A stretch of 64,000 bases of DNA from Pseudomonas muyukensis (GCF_019139535.1 NZ_CP077073.1:748501-812500), one strand, 5' to 3'. Shown: positions 28,726-38,544, counted from the first letter of the stretch. Program-made: numbers and translations. The notes: generated from the sequence alone by a model not told the origin.

Positions 28726-30123
28726 TCAGAACGGCAGTTGCAGGCCTGGTTCGACCCGCAGCAACTGCGTGCGGAATACAGCCTTGATACGGTCGAGCTC
28801 CGCCGCGCTGTCGGCCTCGAAGCGCAGCACCAGCACCGGCGTGGTGTTGGAGGCGCGGACCAGGCCCCAGCCGTGGGGGTAGTCGACCCGCACACCGTCG
28901 ATGGTGGTCAGGTTGGCAGCGCCCCAGTCGGCGTCGCGTTGCAGAGCATCAATGATGCTGAATTTACCCTCGTCGGTCACATCAATGTTGATTTCCGGCG
29001 TGGAAATATCGTTCGGGAACGCGGCGAACAGGCTTTCGGCGTCCTGGTCGGCCTTGCTGAGGATCTCCAGCAGGCGCGCAGCGCTGTAGATGCCGTCGTC
29101 GAAGCCGTACCAGCGCTCCTTGATGAAGATGTGTCCGCTCATCTCGCCGGCCAGCAGCGAGCCGGTCTGCTTCATCTTCTTCTTGATCAACGAATGACCG
29201 GTTTTCCACATTAGCGCGCGGCCACCGTGCTGTTCGATCAGCGGGGTCAGGCGGCGGGTGCATTTGACGTCGAAGATGATCTCGGCGCCTGGGTTGCGCG
29301 ACAGTACATCCTGGGCGAACAGCATCAGCAAGCGGTCGGGGTAGACGATGTTGCCAGTGTTGGTCACCACGCCGACGCGGTCGCCGTCACCGTCGAAGGC
29401 CAGGCCGATATCGGCACCGGTTTCTTTCACCTTGGCGATCAGGTCGACCAGGTTCTCGGGCTTGCCCGGATCCGGGTGGTGGTTGGGGAAGTTGCCGTCG
29501 ACCTCGCAGAACAATGGGATCACGTCGCAGCCCAGGGCTTCGATCAGCTGTGGGGCGATCACCCCGGCAGCGCCGTTGCCGCAGTCGACCACCACTTTCA
29601 GGCGCTTGGCCAGCTTCACGTCGGCGGTGACCTGCTGGAAGTAGCGCTCGAGGATCTCGACCTTCTCGACACGGCCTTCGCCGCGGGACAGGTCGTTGGT
29701 CTTCAGGCGGGTCAGCAGGGCCTGGATCTGTTCGTTGGCCAGGGTGTCGCCGGCGATGACGATCTTGAAGCCGTTGTAGTCGGAGGGGTTGTGGCTGCCG
29801 GTGAGCATCACGCCCGACTTGCCGGCCAGCACATTGGCCGCGTAGTACAGCGCCGGGGTCGGCACCAGGCCGACATCGCTGACCTGGCAGCCGGCGTCGG
29901 CCAGGCCCTTGATCAGTTGCTCGACCAGCATGGGGCCGGACAGGCGACCGTCACGGCCAACCGAGATTTGCGGCTCGCCCTGGGCGAGGGTCTGGGCGCC
30001 GATGGCGCGGCCGATCCAGTAGGCGGTCTCGGCGTGCAGGGTCTTGCCGACCACGCCGCGAATGTCGTAGGCGCGGAAGATGCTGTCGGGCAGTGCGGGG
30101 ACCAGCTGGGCCATGTCGTTCAT
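28726..30123 (-). CDS. algC: Phosphomannomutase/phosphoglucomutase AlgC
   Basis: Interconverts hexose 6- and 1-phosphates for alginate, LPS core and rhamnolipid precursors. The 465 residues contain the phosphoserine loop MLTGSHNPSDYNG, the metal-binding AFDGDGDRVGV loop, the sugar-binding GEMSGHIF loop and the C-terminal phosphate-binding RASNTTPVLVLRFE. ATG 30123 has GGAG 8 nt upstream. It is in an operon-like run with dut and argB, as in P. aeruginosa. Confidence 0.96.
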   Translation of the reverse strand: MNDMAQLVPALPDSIFRAYDIRGVVGKTLHAETAYWIGRAIGAQTLAQGEPQISVGRDGRLSGPMLVEQLIKGLADAGCQVSDVGLVPTPALYYAANVLAGKSGVMLTGSHNPSDYNGFKIVIAGDTLANEQIQALLTRLKTNDLSRGEGRVEKVEILERYFQQVTADVKLAKRLKVVVDCGNGAAGVIAPQLIEALGCDVIPLFCEVDGNFPNHHPDPGKPENLVDLIAKVKETGADIGLAFDGDGDRVGVVTNTGNIVYPDRLLMLFAQDVLSRNPGAEIIFDVKCTRRLTPLIEQHGGRALMWKTGHSLIKKKMKQTGSLLAGEMSGHIFIKERWYGFDDGIYSAARLLEILSKADQDAESLFAAFPNDISTPEINIDVTDEGKFSIIDALQRDADWGAANLTTIDGVRVDYPHGWGLVRASNTTPVLVLRFEADSAAELDRIKAVFRTQLLRVEPGLQLPF

Positions 30124-30233
30124 CTCTGGGACTCCAAATTTTCAAAGGCTTCTGGGCAGGCACAAACTGAACGCTTGGACGGTGGTTTCGCCAGAGAGTT
30201 CGCCATCCGTGGCCTTGACGGTAGGCTTTCGGC

Positions 30234-30689
30234 TCAGCGGGTGCCCGAGTGGCCGAAGCCGCCGGCGCCGCGCTGGGTCTCGTCGAACTGCTCGACGATG
30301 TCGAAATGCGCCTGCACCACCGGCACAAGGATCAACTGGGCGATACGCTCGCCGACGGTGATGGTGAACGGGGTGTTGCCACGGTTCCAGCAGGAGACCA
30401 TCAGCTCGCCCTGGTAGTCCGAGTCGATCAGGCCGACCAGGTTACCCAGCACGATGCCGTGCTTATGGCCCAGGCCCGAGCGCGGCAGGATCATGGCCGC
30501 CAGGCCCGGGTCGCCGATGTACACCGACAGGCCGGTGGGGATCAGCAGGGTTTGGCCCGGCTCGAGGACGGTGTCCTCCTTGAGCAGGGCGCGCAGGTCG
30601 AGGCCGGCCGAGCCGGGGGTGGCGTACTGCGGCAGGGGAAATTCGGAGCCCAGGCGTGGGTCGAGGATCTTGGCTTGAAGAGCGTGCAT
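30234..30689 (-). CDS. dut: dUTP diphosphatase
   Basis: Hydrolyses dUTP to dUMP, preventing uracil incorporation into DNA. The 151 residues contain the trimeric dUTPase motifs: [44 protein letters not shown] and the C-terminal P-loop-like [10 protein letters not shown]. It begins 5 nt after the coaBC stop. Confidence 0.97.
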   Translation of the reverse strand: MHALQAKILDPRLGSEFPLPQYATPGSAGLDLRALLKEDTVLEPGQTLLIPTGLSVYIGDPGLAAMILPRSGLGHKHGIVLGNLVGLIDSDYQGELMVSCWNRGNTPFTITVGERIAQLILVPVVQAHFDIVEQFDETQRGAGGFGHSGTR

Positions 30690-30694
30690 GTAAC

Positions 30695-31906
30695 TTATTG
30701 AACCTGGTTGAGCCGTTCGGCGATGAAGGCGACCAGCTGACGGGCGATCTTGCCCTTGCTGGTCTGCGCGAAGAGGGTCTGGTGCTGCTGGCGGTCGATC
30801 ACGGTCAGGGCGTTCTCCTCGCTGTTGAAGCCGATGCTGGGGTTGGCCACATCATTGGCGACGATCAGGTCGAGGTTCTTGTCCTTGAGCTTGCGCGTGG
30901 CGTAGTCGAGCAGGTGCTCGGTTTCGGCGGCGAAGCCAACGCTGAACGGGCGATCGGCACGACCGGCAATGGTCGCAAGGATATCGGGATTGCGCACCAT
31001 CTGCAGCAGCATGCCGTCGCCGGTGGTGGGATCTTTCTTGAGCTTCTGTGGGGCGACTACCTCTGGGCGGTAGTCTGCGACCGCCGCCGAGGCAATGAAC
31101 AGGTCGCAGGGCATGGCCGCCTCGCAGGCCGCGAGCACGTCTCGGGCGCTGACCACGTCGATGCGGCTGACCCGATCGGGCGTCGGCAGGTGCACCGGGC
31201 CGGTGACGAGGGTTACCCGGGCCCCGGCTTCGGCGGCCGCTTCGGCCAGGGCAAAGCCCATCTTCCCTGAACTATGGTTGGTGATGTAGCGCACCGGGTC
31301 GATGTTTTCCTGGGTCGGGCCGGCGGTGATCAGCACATGCTTGCCGGTCAGCGCCTGGCGCTTGAAGCTTTCGGCGGCGCACCAGGCCAGGTCCGTGGCT
31401 TCGAGCATGCGGCCCAGGCCGACGTCGCCGCAGGCCTGGCTGCCGGAGGCCGGGCCGAACACCTGGATGCCGCGGCGCTTGAGCAGCTCGAGGTTGTCCT
31501 GGGTGGCCGGGTCGCGCCACATGGCCTGGTTCATGGCCGGGGCCACGGCGACGGTGGCGTCGGTGGCCAGTACCAAGGTGGTCAGCAGGTCGTCGGCCAT
31601 GCCCTGGGCCAGGCGCGCCATCAGGTCGGCGGTGGCCGGGGCGATCAGCACCAGGTCGGCCCATTTTGCCAGCTCGATATGGCCCATGGCCGCTTCGGCG
31701 GCGGGGTCGAGCAGGTCCATGTGCACAGGGTGGCCGGACAGCGCCTGCAGCGTGAGCGGGGTGATGAACTCGGCGCCCCCGCGAGTCATGACCACGCGCA
31801 CTTGCGCGCCGTGTTCCAGGAGTCGGCGGATCAGCTCGGCGCTCTTGTAGGCGGCGATGCCGCCACCGACGCCGAGAACGATGCGCTTGCGATACAACCG
31901 CTGCAT
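30695..31906 (-). CDS. coaBC: Bifunctional CoaBC (phosphopantothenoylcysteine synthetase/decarboxylase)
   Basis: Catalyses two steps of coenzyme A synthesis. The N-terminal CoaC flavoprotein (about 1-190) shows [18 protein letters not shown], the PAMNQAMW motif and [15 protein letters not shown]. The C-terminal CoaB domain (about 190-403) starts with [18 protein letters not shown] and includes KKDP, near the nucleotide-binding region. It heads the coaBC-dut-algC-argB run and is divergent from radC. Confidence 0.97.
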   Translation of the reverse strand: MQRLYRKRIVLGVGGGIAAYKSAELIRRLLEHGAQVRVVMTRGGAEFITPLTLQALSGHPVHMDLLDPAAEAAMGHIELAKWADLVLIAPATADLMARLAQGMADDLLTTLVLATDATVAVAPAMNQAMWRDPATQDNLELLKRRGIQVFGPASGSQACGDVGLGRMLEATDLAWCAAESFKRQALTGKHVLITAGPTQENIDPVRYITNHSSGKMGFALAEAAAEAGARVTLVTGPVHLPTPDRVSRIDVVSARDVLAACEAAMPCDLFIASAAVADYRPEVVAPQKLKKDPTTGDGMLLQMVRNPDILATIAGRADRPFSVGFAAETEHLLDYATRKLKDKNLDLIVANDVANPSIGFNSEENALTVIDRQQHQTLFAQTSKGKIARQLVAFIAERLNQVQ

Positions 31907-32033
31907 AGGCCTTGCCTTATTCCAGTGAAAGCGGGTGGCGACGCTGGCTGCCTGCGGCAGAACGTCGCATCTGCGAAGCGCACTAGATTACCACAGCGCC
32001 CGGAGGGGCCGCAGTAACGCAGGAGGAGGGGGC

Positions 32034-32714
32034 ATGAACATCAGGGAGTGGCCGGCGCAGGAGCGGCCGCGGGAGAAACTGCTGCTGCGTGGGGCGGGTA
32101 GCTTGTCGGATGCCGAGCTGCTGGCGGTGTTTCTCGGGTCGGGGGTGCGCGGGCGCAATGTGTTGGAGCTGGCGCGCGGCCTGTTGCGCAGGTTTGGCGG
32201 TTTGCGCCAGGTGCTTGAGGCCGACCGCGAGGCGTTTGTCAGCGAGCTGGGGTTGGGCCCGGTCAGGTTCAGCCAGTTGCAGGCGTTGCTGGAAATCGGC
32301 CGCAGGCACCTGGCGTTGGCCATCGAGCGCGAGTCGGCCATGGACAGCCCGCAGGCGGTGCGGCGCTACTTGAAGGCCATGCTGCGGCATGAAGCCAGCG
32401 AGGTGTTCGGTTGCCTGTTCCTGGATACCAAGCATCGTCCGCTGGTGTTCGAGATCCTGTTTCGCGGCACGATCGACCGGGCGAGCATCTACCCGCGGGA
32501 GGTGGTGCGTCGGGCGCTGCTGCACAACGCGGCGGCGTTGATCCTGTGCCACAACCATCCGTCGGGGAGCTGCGAGCCGAGCCAGGACGACGTGCACTTG
32601 ACGCAGGTCTTGAAGCGCTCACTGGCGTTGATCGATATCCGGGTGCTGGATCATGTCATCGTCGGTGAGGGCGAGCCGTTGTCGATGGTCGAGCATGGGT
32701 GGTTGGCGGGTTAG
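32034..32714 (+). CDS. radC: RadC/JAMM-domain protein
   Basis: A 226-residue protein with an N-terminal helix-hairpin-helix-like region and a C-terminal MPN/JAMM domain carrying the zinc motif [16 protein letters not shown]. The historical DNA-repair role is doubtful; biochemical function is unresolved. ATG 32034 is chosen because AGGAGG precedes it and it matches [17 protein letters not shown], the family start. It is divergent from coaBC. Confidence 0.93.
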   Translation: MNIREWPAQERPREKLLLRGAGSLSDAELLAVFLGSGVRGRNVLELARGLLRRFGGLRQVLEADREAFVSELGLGPVRFSQLQALLEIGRRHLALAIERESAMDSPQAVRRYLKAMLRHEASEVFGCLFLDTKHRPLVFEILFRGTIDRASIYPREVVRRALLHNAAALILCHNHPSGSCEPSQDDVHLTQVLKRSLALIDIRVLDHVIVGEGEPLSMVEHGWLAG

Positions 32715-32737
32715 CTTGCGACAGGCCTTGCTGGCCC

Positions 32738-32786
32738 TTTCGCCGGCAAGCCGGCTCCTGCCGGTTTGACCCGTAGGAGCCGGTGC
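32738..32786. repeat. Partial REP doublet, GCCGGCAAGCCGGC class
   Basis: A complete unit (TTCGCCGGCAAGCCGGCTCC) is followed by a truncated inverted one (GTAGGAGCCGGTGC). It sits between convergent radC and the binding-protein gene. Confidence 0.75.
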
Positions 32787-32799
32787 AGCCATGCAGGTC

Positions 32800-34389
32800 T
32801 CAGCGATTGACCGAAACCTTGCTGAAATCCTGCCGTCCGAACGGGTTCACCTGGTAGCCCTCCACGCCTTGGCGCAACAGCGCTGCGGCCGTCGGATGGG
32901 CCAGCGGCAGCCACAGCGCCTGCTGCTGGATCAGCGTCTGCGCCTGCTGGTACAGCCGGCTGCGCACGCTCTGGTCGTTGGTGGTGCGCCCGGCGTTGAT
33001 CAGCTGGTCGAGGCGGCTGTCGCAGAACCGTGCGAAGTTGGTCCCCGACTTGACCGCTGCGCAGGAAAACTGCGGGCTGAGGAAGTTGTCCGGGTCGCCG
33101 TTGTCGCCGGCCCAGCCCATGAACAGCAAGTCATGCTCGCCGGCCTTGGCACGGCGGATCAACTCGCCCCACTCGATGGTGCGGATCTCGGCCTTGATGC
33201 CGACCTTGGCCAGGTCGGCCTGGAGCATCTGCGCGCCCAGGCTGGGGTTGGGATTGAGCAGGCTGCCCGACGGGCGGGTCCAGATCGTGGTCTCGAAGCC
33301 CTTGGCCAGGCCCGCCTTGGCCAGCAGCGCCTTGGCCTTCTTGGGGTCCATGGCGTAGCCGGGCAGGTCCTTGGCGTAGCTCCAGGTGTTAGGCGGGTAG
33401 GGGCCGTTGGCGGCGATGGCGGTGTCTTCGAACACGGCCTTTAGGTAGGCCTGCTTGTCGAAGGCGAGGTTGATCGCCTGGCGCACTTCGGGCTTGTCCA
33501 GCGGTGGATGCTGGCTGTTGATGGCGACGAAGGCGGTCATGAACGCCGGGGTGGTGGCGACCTTGAGGTTGCCGTCCTTGTCGGCCTCGGCGATGTCCAG
33601 CGGCTTGGGCGACAGGGCCATCTGGCACTCGCCGCGCTTGAGCTTTTGCAGGCGCACGTTGGCGTCCGGGGTGATGGCGAACACCAGCGGGTCCACGGCC
33701 GGTTTGCCGGCGAAGTACTCCGGGTTGGCGCGGTAGCGCACCACGGCGTCCTTCTGGAAGCGCTGGAACACGAACGGCCCGCTGCCGATCGGCTGGCTGT
33801 TGAGCTTTTCCGGGGTGCCGGCCTTGAGCAGCTTGTCGGCGTACTCGGCGGAGTAGATCGATGCGAAGCCCATGCTCAGGGTCGCCAGGAAGGTGGCGTC
33901 GGCATGGGTCAGGGTGAAGCGCACGGTGTGCGGGTCCGGCGCATCGATGGCCTTGATCAGGCTGCCCAGCTGCAGCGACTGGGCATGCGGGTAGCCGCCC
34001 GCGGCGGTCTTGTGCCAGGCATGGGCCGGGTAGAGCATGCGCTGGAAGCTGAACAGCACATCGTCGGCGTCCAGTTCGCGGCTCGGCTTGAAGTACGGCG
34101 TGGTGTGGAACTTCACGTCCGGGCGCAGGGTGAAATCGTAGATCAGGCCGTCGGGCGACACCGTCCAGCTTTGCGCCAGGCTCGGCACCACCTTGCCTGC
34201 GTCGGCGTCGAATTCGACCAGGCGGTTCATCAGCACGTCGGCCGAGGCGTTGGTGGTGGTCAGCGAGTTGTACTGCACCACGTCGAAGCCTTCGGGGCTA
34301 GCTTCGCTGCATACCGCCAGCGGCGCAGCCTGGGCCAGGCCGGCGGTGCACAGCGCGGTGAAGAAGAGTGAGAGGGCGGCGGCACGCAT
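32800..34389 (-). CDS. ABC-transporter peptide-binding protein (DppA/OppA family)
   Basis: Periplasmic substrate-binding protein, family 5. The 529 residues have a signal peptide (AALSLFFTALCTAGLAQA), then CSEASPEGFDVVQYNSLTT, the VPSLAQSWTVSPDGLIYDF block that is typical of dipeptide-binding proteins, and DVLFSFQRML. No permease or ATPase gene is adjacent, so it is an orphan here and probably feeds a Dpp system elsewhere. It has the same position as a dipeptide-binding paralogue near rpmB in P. aeruginosa. Ligand cannot be read from sequence. ATG 34389 fits the signal peptide. Confidence 0.9.
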   Translation of the reverse strand: MRAAALSLFFTALCTAGLAQAAPLAVCSEASPEGFDVVQYNSLTTTNASADVLMNRLVEFDADAGKVVPSLAQSWTVSPDGLIYDFTLRPDVKFHTTPYFKPSRELDADDVLFSFQRMLYPAHAWHKTAAGGYPHAQSLQLGSLIKAIDAPDPHTVRFTLTHADATFLATLSMGFASIYSAEYADKLLKAGTPEKLNSQPIGSGPFVFQRFQKDAVVRYRANPEYFAGKPAVDPLVFAITPDANVRLQKLKRGECQMALSPKPLDIAEADKDGNLKVATTPAFMTAFVAINSQHPPLDKPEVRQAINLAFDKQAYLKAVFEDTAIAANGPYPPNTWSYAKDLPGYAMDPKKAKALLAKAGLAKGFETTIWTRPSGSLLNPNPSLGAQMLQADLAKVGIKAEIRTIEWGELIRRAKAGEHDLLFMGWAGDNGDPDNFLSPQFSCAAVKSGTNFARFCDSRLDQLINAGRTTNDQSVRSRLYQQAQTLIQQQALWLPLAHPTAAALLRQGVEGYQVNPFGRQDFSKVSVNR

Positions 34390-34492
34390 GGCGGCTCCTT
34401 GGCTGGTCAGATGGCCCATCTGCCGGTGCAGTCTGGAAATCGTCCTACCCTAGTGTGCGTTTTCGCAAATGACCACCTTCTTTTTCCACGGG

Positions 34493-34513
34493 CTGTCGAC
34501 GAGTGGTCGACAG
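34493..34513. promoter_or_regulatory. CTGTCGAC-N5-GTCGACAG dyad
   Basis: Perfect 8-bp arms around a 5-nt centre, about 104 nt upstream of the binding-protein ATG and upstream of the rpmB promoter. Candidate operator for the divergent binding-protein gene; the binding factor is unknown. The spacing does not fit the LexA consensus. Confidence 0.45.
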
Positions 34514-34576
34514 TGCGGCGGGCGAGTCGCTATGCTGCTCGCGCGCGATTTGCAGCACCGGGATGCTCATCTTCTG

Positions 34577-34605
34577 TTGTTGCGGCGTAGTCTTTCTGGT
34601 ATAAA
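34577..34605 (+). promoter_or_regulatory. Sigma70 promoter of rpmB-rpmG
   Basis: TTGTTG (34577-34582) and TATAAA (34600-34605) are separated by exactly 17 nt. This is the clearest sigma70 promoter in the window and fits a highly expressed ribosomal protein operon. Confidence 0.68.
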
Positions 34606-34752
34606 GCAGCGCTCTTTTCTAGGGGCTCGGCCTGTCGCATCAGCGGATCCGGTCGATAAGACCTCCAGAATCACGGCGCCTGGCGCCAAAGACTGAGAGA
34701 TTAAGCGGCCAACCCATGCCGGGTTGGGCATGTGGTTTTAGAGGGCTGAGTC

Positions 34753-34989
34753 ATGTCGAGAGTCTGTCAAGTTACTGGTAAGGGTCCAGTAACCGGGAAC
34801 AACATTTCCCACGCAAACAACAAAACCCGTCGTCGTTTCCTGCCGAACCTGCAGCACCACCGTTTCTGGGTTGAGTCCGAGAAGCGTTTCGTGCGTCTGC
34901 GCGTATCCGCCAAAGGCATGCGCGTCATTGACAAGCGTGGTATCGACGTAGTGCTGGCCGAGCTGCGTGCTCGCGGCGAAAAGTTCTAA
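34753..34989 (+). CDS. rpmB: 50S ribosomal protein L28
   Basis: A 78-residue ribosomal protein: [20 protein letters not shown] at the N-terminus and [13 protein letters not shown] are diagnostic. It starts at ATG 34753 and is followed 10 nt later by rpmG, the usual pairing. Only Cys5 is present, so this is not the zinc-binding CxxC form. Confidence 0.98.
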   Translation: MSRVCQVTGKGPVTGNNISHANNKTRRRFLPNLQHHRFWVESEKRFVRLRVSAKGMRVIDKRGIDVVLAELRARGEKF

Positions 34990-34999
34990 GGAGAACGTC

Positions 35000-35155
35000 A
35001 TGCGTGAATTGATCCGTCTGGTTTCGAGTGCCGGTACCGGCCACTTCTACACCACCGACAAGAACAAGCGCACCACTCCGGACAAGATCGAGATCAAGAA
35101 GTACGATCCGGTCGTCCGCAAGCACGTGGTGTACAAGGAAGCCAAGATCAAGTAA
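35000..35155 (+). CDS. rpmG: 50S ribosomal protein L33
   Basis: A 51-residue ribosomal protein ([20 protein letters not shown], then [20 protein letters not shown]). No cysteines are present, so it is the zinc-independent C-minus form. AAGGAGAACGTC precedes ATG 35000. The operon ends at a strong terminator. Confidence 0.98.
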   Translation: MRELIRLVSSAGTGHFYTTDKNKRTTPDKIEIKKYDPVVRKHVVYKEAKIK

Positions 35156-35170
35156 TTGATCGGCAACCTG

Positions 35171-35206
35171 AAAAAACCCGCAACCGCAAGGTGGCGGGTT
35201 TTTTTA
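35171..35206 (+). terminator. Rho-independent terminator after rpmG
   Basis: An ACCCGC/GCGGGT stem with flanking A and T runs (AAAAAA ahead, TTTTTTT after) around a 12-nt loop. It can act in both directions and also serves the convergent cupin gene. Confidence 0.88.
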
Positions 35207-35222
35207 TGCCTGTCCGAACGCC

Positions 35223-35245
35223 ATCGCGGGGCAAGCCTGCTCCCC
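35223..35245. repeat. Single REP unit, GCGGGGCAAGC class
   Basis: A lone unit with core ATCGCGGGGCAAGCCTGCTC, same class as 37316-37368 and related to 43376 and 45779. It lies between rpmG and the convergent cupin gene. Confidence 0.65.
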
Positions 35246-35250
35246 TGTGC

Positions 35251-35610
35251 TTACTTCTGTTCGAACAGCACGTAGATCTTGCGGCACGGCTCCAGCACCT
35301 CCCAGGTACCCTTGAAGCCGGCCGGAATGACGAAGCGGTCACCGCTGCGCAGGGTCTTGGCGTTGCCTTCCTGGTCGCGCAGTACCGACACGCCCTGGAC
35401 GATTTCGCAGTATTCGTGCTCGGTGTAGCTCACCGTCCACTGCCCCATCTCACCTTCCCAGACGCCGGCGGCGAACTGCCCGCAGGGGCTGGCGTAATGG
35501 TTGTAGACAGCCTGGTCAGGCTCGCCCTTGAGGATTTTCTCCGCCGCCGGGCGGTAGCGTTCGGCCTCGGTGAGTACCTGGGCAAAATCGACGATGCTGG
35601 CGATGCTCAT
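35251..35610 (-). CDS. Cupin-domain protein
   Basis: A 119-residue single-domain cupin. EHEYCEIVQGVSVLRDQEG and SGDRFVIPAGFKGTWEV are the two cupin motifs of the EutQ-like/DUF861 group, in which one motif often lacks the usual metal-binding His pair. It is divergent from the KauB-like dehydrogenase gene, suggesting a linked role, perhaps sensing or a small metabolic step; no function is claimed. ATG 35610 is used although the frame is open 12 codons upstream. Confidence 0.85.
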   Translation of the reverse strand: MSIASIVDFAQVLTEAERYRPAAEKILKGEPDQAVYNHYASPCGQFAAGVWEGEMGQWTVSYTEHEYCEIVQGVSVLRDQEGNAKTLRSGDRFVIPAGFKGTWEVLEPCRKIYVLFEQK

Positions 35611-35806
35611 GGTGGTTACCCTGTTGTTGTTTAATAAAATGCACATCAGTAGGCGTTTAGGCCATTCGTGTCAAATATATTGATAGTTTCCCCGCCCTGG
35701 TTTAGGGTGTCGGGTGCCGGTGTGCGTTCGTCGCCTGGCCAGAATTTCTGACAGCGCCCGTGAGTCCTCAGTGCGGCGTTGCACCTTAACAAGAGAGGAG
35801 TTTCCT

Positions 35807-37300
35807 ATGACCACCCTGACTCGTGCGGACTGGGAACAGCGTGCCCAGCAACTGAAGATCGAAGGCCGCGCCTTCATCGACGGCGAATACACCGATGCCG
35901 CCTCCGGTGAAACCTTCGACTGCCTGAGCCCGGTGGACGGACGCTTCCTGGCCAAGGTCGCCAGCTGCGACCTGGCCGACGCCAACCGCGCCGTCGACAA
36001 TGCCCGCGCCGTGTTCGAATCCGGGGCCTGGTCGCGCCTGGCCCCGGCCAAGCGCAAGGCCAAGCTGATCCGTTTCGCCGATCTGCTGCGCAAGCACGTC
36101 GAGGAACTGGCCCTGCTCGAAACCCTCGACATGGGCAAGCCGATCGGTGACTCCTCTTCCATCGACATTCCCGGCGCGGCCCAGGCCATCCACTGGACTG
36201 CCGAAGCCATCGACAAAGTCTACGACGAAGTCGCGCCGACCCCGCACGACCAGCTCGGTCTGGTTACCCGCGAGCCAGTGGGTGTGGTTGGCGCCATCGT
36301 CCCCTGGAACTTCCCGCTGCTGATGGCCTGCTGGAAACTTGGCCCGGCCCTGGCCACCGGTAACTCGGTCGTGCTCAAGCCGTCGGAGAAGTCGCCACTG
36401 ACCGCCATCCGTATCGCCCAGCTGGCGATCGAGGCCGGTATCCCGAAAGGCGTGCTGAACGTGCTGCCAGGCTACGGCCACACCGTGGGCAAGGCCCTGG
36501 CCCTGCACATGGACGTCGACACCCTGGTGTTCACCGGCTCGACCAAGATCGCCAAGCAACTGATGGTGTATGCCGGCGAGTCGAACATGAAGCGTGTCTG
36601 GCTGGAAGCCGGTGGCAAGAGCCCGAACATCGTCTTTGCCGACGCCCCTGACCTGCAGGCCGCCGCCGAGGCCGCGGCCAGTGCCATCGCCTTCAACCAG
36701 GGCGAAGTCTGCACCGCAGGTTCGCGCCTGTTGGTCGAGCGCTCGATCAAGGACAAGTTCCTGCCCATGGTGGTCGAGGCCCTCAAGGCCTGGAAGCCGG
36801 GCAACCCGCTGGATCCGGCGACCACTGTCGGCGCACTGGTCGACACCCAGCAGATGAACACCGTGCTGTCGTACATCGACGCTGGCCACCAGGACGGCGC
36901 CAAGCTGCTGGCCGGTGGCAAGCGCATCCTCGAAGAAACCGGCGGCACCTACGTCGAGCCGACCATCTTCGACGGTGTGACCAACGCCATGAAGATCGCC
37001 AAGGAAGAGATCTTCGGCCCGGTACTGTCGGTGATCACCTTCGACACCGCCGAAGAAGCGGTGGCGATTGCCAACGACACCCCGTATGGCCTGGCCGCCG
37101 GGATCTGGACCGCGGATATCTCCAAGGCCCACAACACCGCCCGCGCCGTGCGCGCCGGCAGCGTCTGGGTCAACCAGTACGACGGCGGCGACATGACCGC
37201 GCCGTTCGGTGGCTTCAAGCAGTCGGGCAATGGCCGTGACAAGTCGCTGCACGCCCTGGACAAGTACACCGAGCTGAAGGCGACCTGGATCAAGCTGTAA
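35807..37300 (+). CDS. kauB: Aldehyde dehydrogenase, KauB/PauC type
   Basis: NAD(P)-dependent aldehyde dehydrogenase probably acting on 4-guanidinobutyraldehyde, gamma-glutamyl-aminobutyraldehyde and related polyamine aldehydes. The 497 residues equal P. aeruginosa KauB in length. Features are PWNFPLLMACWKLGPALATG, the catalytic Glu in LEAGGKSPN and the nucleophile in NQGEVCTAGSR. ATG 35807 is preceded by GAGGAG 6 nt away. Substrate is inferred from family and from the polyamine genes around it. Confidence 0.88.
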   Translation: MTTLTRADWEQRAQQLKIEGRAFIDGEYTDAASGETFDCLSPVDGRFLAKVASCDLADANRAVDNARAVFESGAWSRLAPAKRKAKLIRFADLLRKHVEELALLETLDMGKPIGDSSSIDIPGAAQAIHWTAEAIDKVYDEVAPTPHDQLGLVTREPVGVVGAIVPWNFPLLMACWKLGPALATGNSVVLKPSEKSPLTAIRIAQLAIEAGIPKGVLNVLPGYGHTVGKALALHMDVDTLVFTGSTKIAKQLMVYAGESNMKRVWLEAGGKSPNIVFADAPDLQAAAEAAASAIAFNQGEVCTAGSRLLVERSIKDKFLPMVVEALKAWKPGNPLDPATTVGALVDTQQMNTVLSYIDAGHQDGAKLLAGGKRILEETGGTYVEPTIFDGVTNAMKIAKEEIFGPVLSVITFDTAEEAVAIANDTPYGLAAGIWTADISKAHNTARAVRAGSVWVNQYDGGDMTAPFGGFKQSGNGRDKSLHALDKYTELKATWIKL

Positions 37301-37315
37301 TCGACTAGCGCCTTT

Positions 37316-37368
37316 TCGCGGGGCAAGCCCGCTCCCACAATCGACGTGGGGGCGGGCTTGCCCCGCGA
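37316..37368. repeat. REP doublet, GCGGGGCAAGC class
   Basis: Inverted units TCGCGGGGCAAGCCCGCTCC and reverse complement around a 13-nt centre, with near-perfect arms. They separate kauB from the codirectional MFS gene and could terminate kauB. Confidence 0.85.
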
Positions 37369-37404
37369 TGCTTTCTGCCCTGTTTTTTCCACCCGGAGGC
37401 CATC

Positions 37405-38544
37405 ATGCGTTGGGGAACCTACTTTGCCGTACTGGCCGCAGTGCTCAGTGTCGGGCTCGCGCTCGGCGTGAGCATGCCGCTGGTGTCCTTGCGCCTGGAG
37501 GGCTGGGGCTACGGCGGGTTTGCCATTGGCGTGATGGCGGCGATGCCGGCGCTCGGCGTGCTGGTCGGTGCCAGCTTGTCCAGCCGCCTGGCCAGTTGGG
37601 TCGGCGTGCCTGCGGCCATGCGCCTGTGCCTGTTGGGCGGGGCGTTGTCGATTGGCCTGCTGGCGCTGCTGCCCAGCTATACGCTGTGGCTGTTGCTGCG
37701 GCTGATGATCGGCATGTCGCTGACCGTGGTGTTCATCCTCGGCGAGAGCTGGATCAACCAACTGGTGGTCGAGCAATGGCGTGGTCGGCTGGTGGCGCTG
37801 TACGGCAGCAGCTATGCCCTGAGCCAACTGGCCGGGCCGTTGGTGCTGGGTTTGCTGGGCTCGGACGATGATTTCGGGTTCTGGGCGGCGACCGGCTTGC
37901 TGCTGGTCGCGCCGTTGATCCTGTTGGGGCGCGGTGGTGCGCCGACCACCGAGGCGTGCAGCGTTACCCTCGTCGACTTGTTCGGTTTCTGCCGGCGCCT
38001 GCCGGTGATCGCCTGGGCCATCGCCTTGTTCGCCGCGTTCGAGGCGATGATCCTCACCCTGTTGCCGGTGTACTGCCTGCAGCAGGGCTTCACCACGGAA
38101 GTGGCGTTGTTCATGGTCAGCACGGTGGTGGTGGGGGATGCGCTGTTGCAACTGCCGATTGGCGCGCTGGCCGACCGCATGTCGCGGCGCACGCTGTTCA
38201 GCGGTTGCGCCGTGACCTTGCTGCTGTCGAGCCTGGCGATTCCGTTGCTGTTGCACACGCTGGCGATCTGGCCGCTGTGGGTGCTGTTCGGCGCCAGTGC
38301 CGGTGGCTTGTTCACGTTGTCGCTGGTGCTGATTGGCGAGCGCTACCGCGACGACGCGCTGGTACGGGCCAATGCCCACGTGGCGCAGCTGTGGGGCATC
38401 GGTTGCCTGATCGGGCCGTTGCTGGCCGGAGCGGGTAGCCAATGGATCAGCGGGCATGCGTTGCCGTTGCTGATGGCGGTGGGCGCGGCGGGGTTGGTAC
38501 TGCTGACCCGTCGACGGGATGCCTTCGAGCCGGCGTCGGCCTGA
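37405..38544 (+). CDS. MFS transporter
   Basis: Inner-membrane transporter of 379 residues with about twelve hydrophobic helices. LADRMSRR (loop 8-9) is a degenerate version of the MFS motif GxxxDRxGRR. Resembles the YcaD/UMF1-like sugar or drug exporter group, but substrate is unknown. CGGAGG precedes ATG 37405. It is convergent with the PLD-family gene, only 21 nt apart. Confidence 0.88.
   Translation: MRWGTYFAVLAAVLSVGLALGVSMPLVSLRLEGWGYGGFAIGVMAAMPALGVLVGASLSSRLASWVGVPAAMRLCLLGGALSIGLLALLPSYTLWLLLRLMIGMSLTVVFILGESWINQLVVEQWRGRLVALYGSSYALSQLAGPLVLGLLGSDDDFGFWAATGLLLVAPLILLGRGGAPTTEACSVTLVDLFGFCRRLPVIAWAIALFAAFEAMILTLLPVYCLQQGFTTEVALFMVSTVVVGDALLQLPIGALADRMSRRTLFSGCAVTLLLSSLAIPLLLHTLAIWPLWVLFGASAGGLFTLSLVLIGERYRDDALVRANAHVAQLWGIGCLIGPLLAGAGSQWISGHALPLLMAVGAAGLVLLTRRRDAFEPASA

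Larger units (their letters stand above)
34390..34752. other. Divergent intergenic region, 363 nt
   Basis: No coding region is seen. It holds a perfect CTGTCGAC/GTCGACAG dyad (34493-34513) towards the binding-protein gene and a good sigma70 promoter (34577-34605) for rpmB-rpmG, leaving a leader of about 140 nt before rpmB. Confidence 0.6.
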
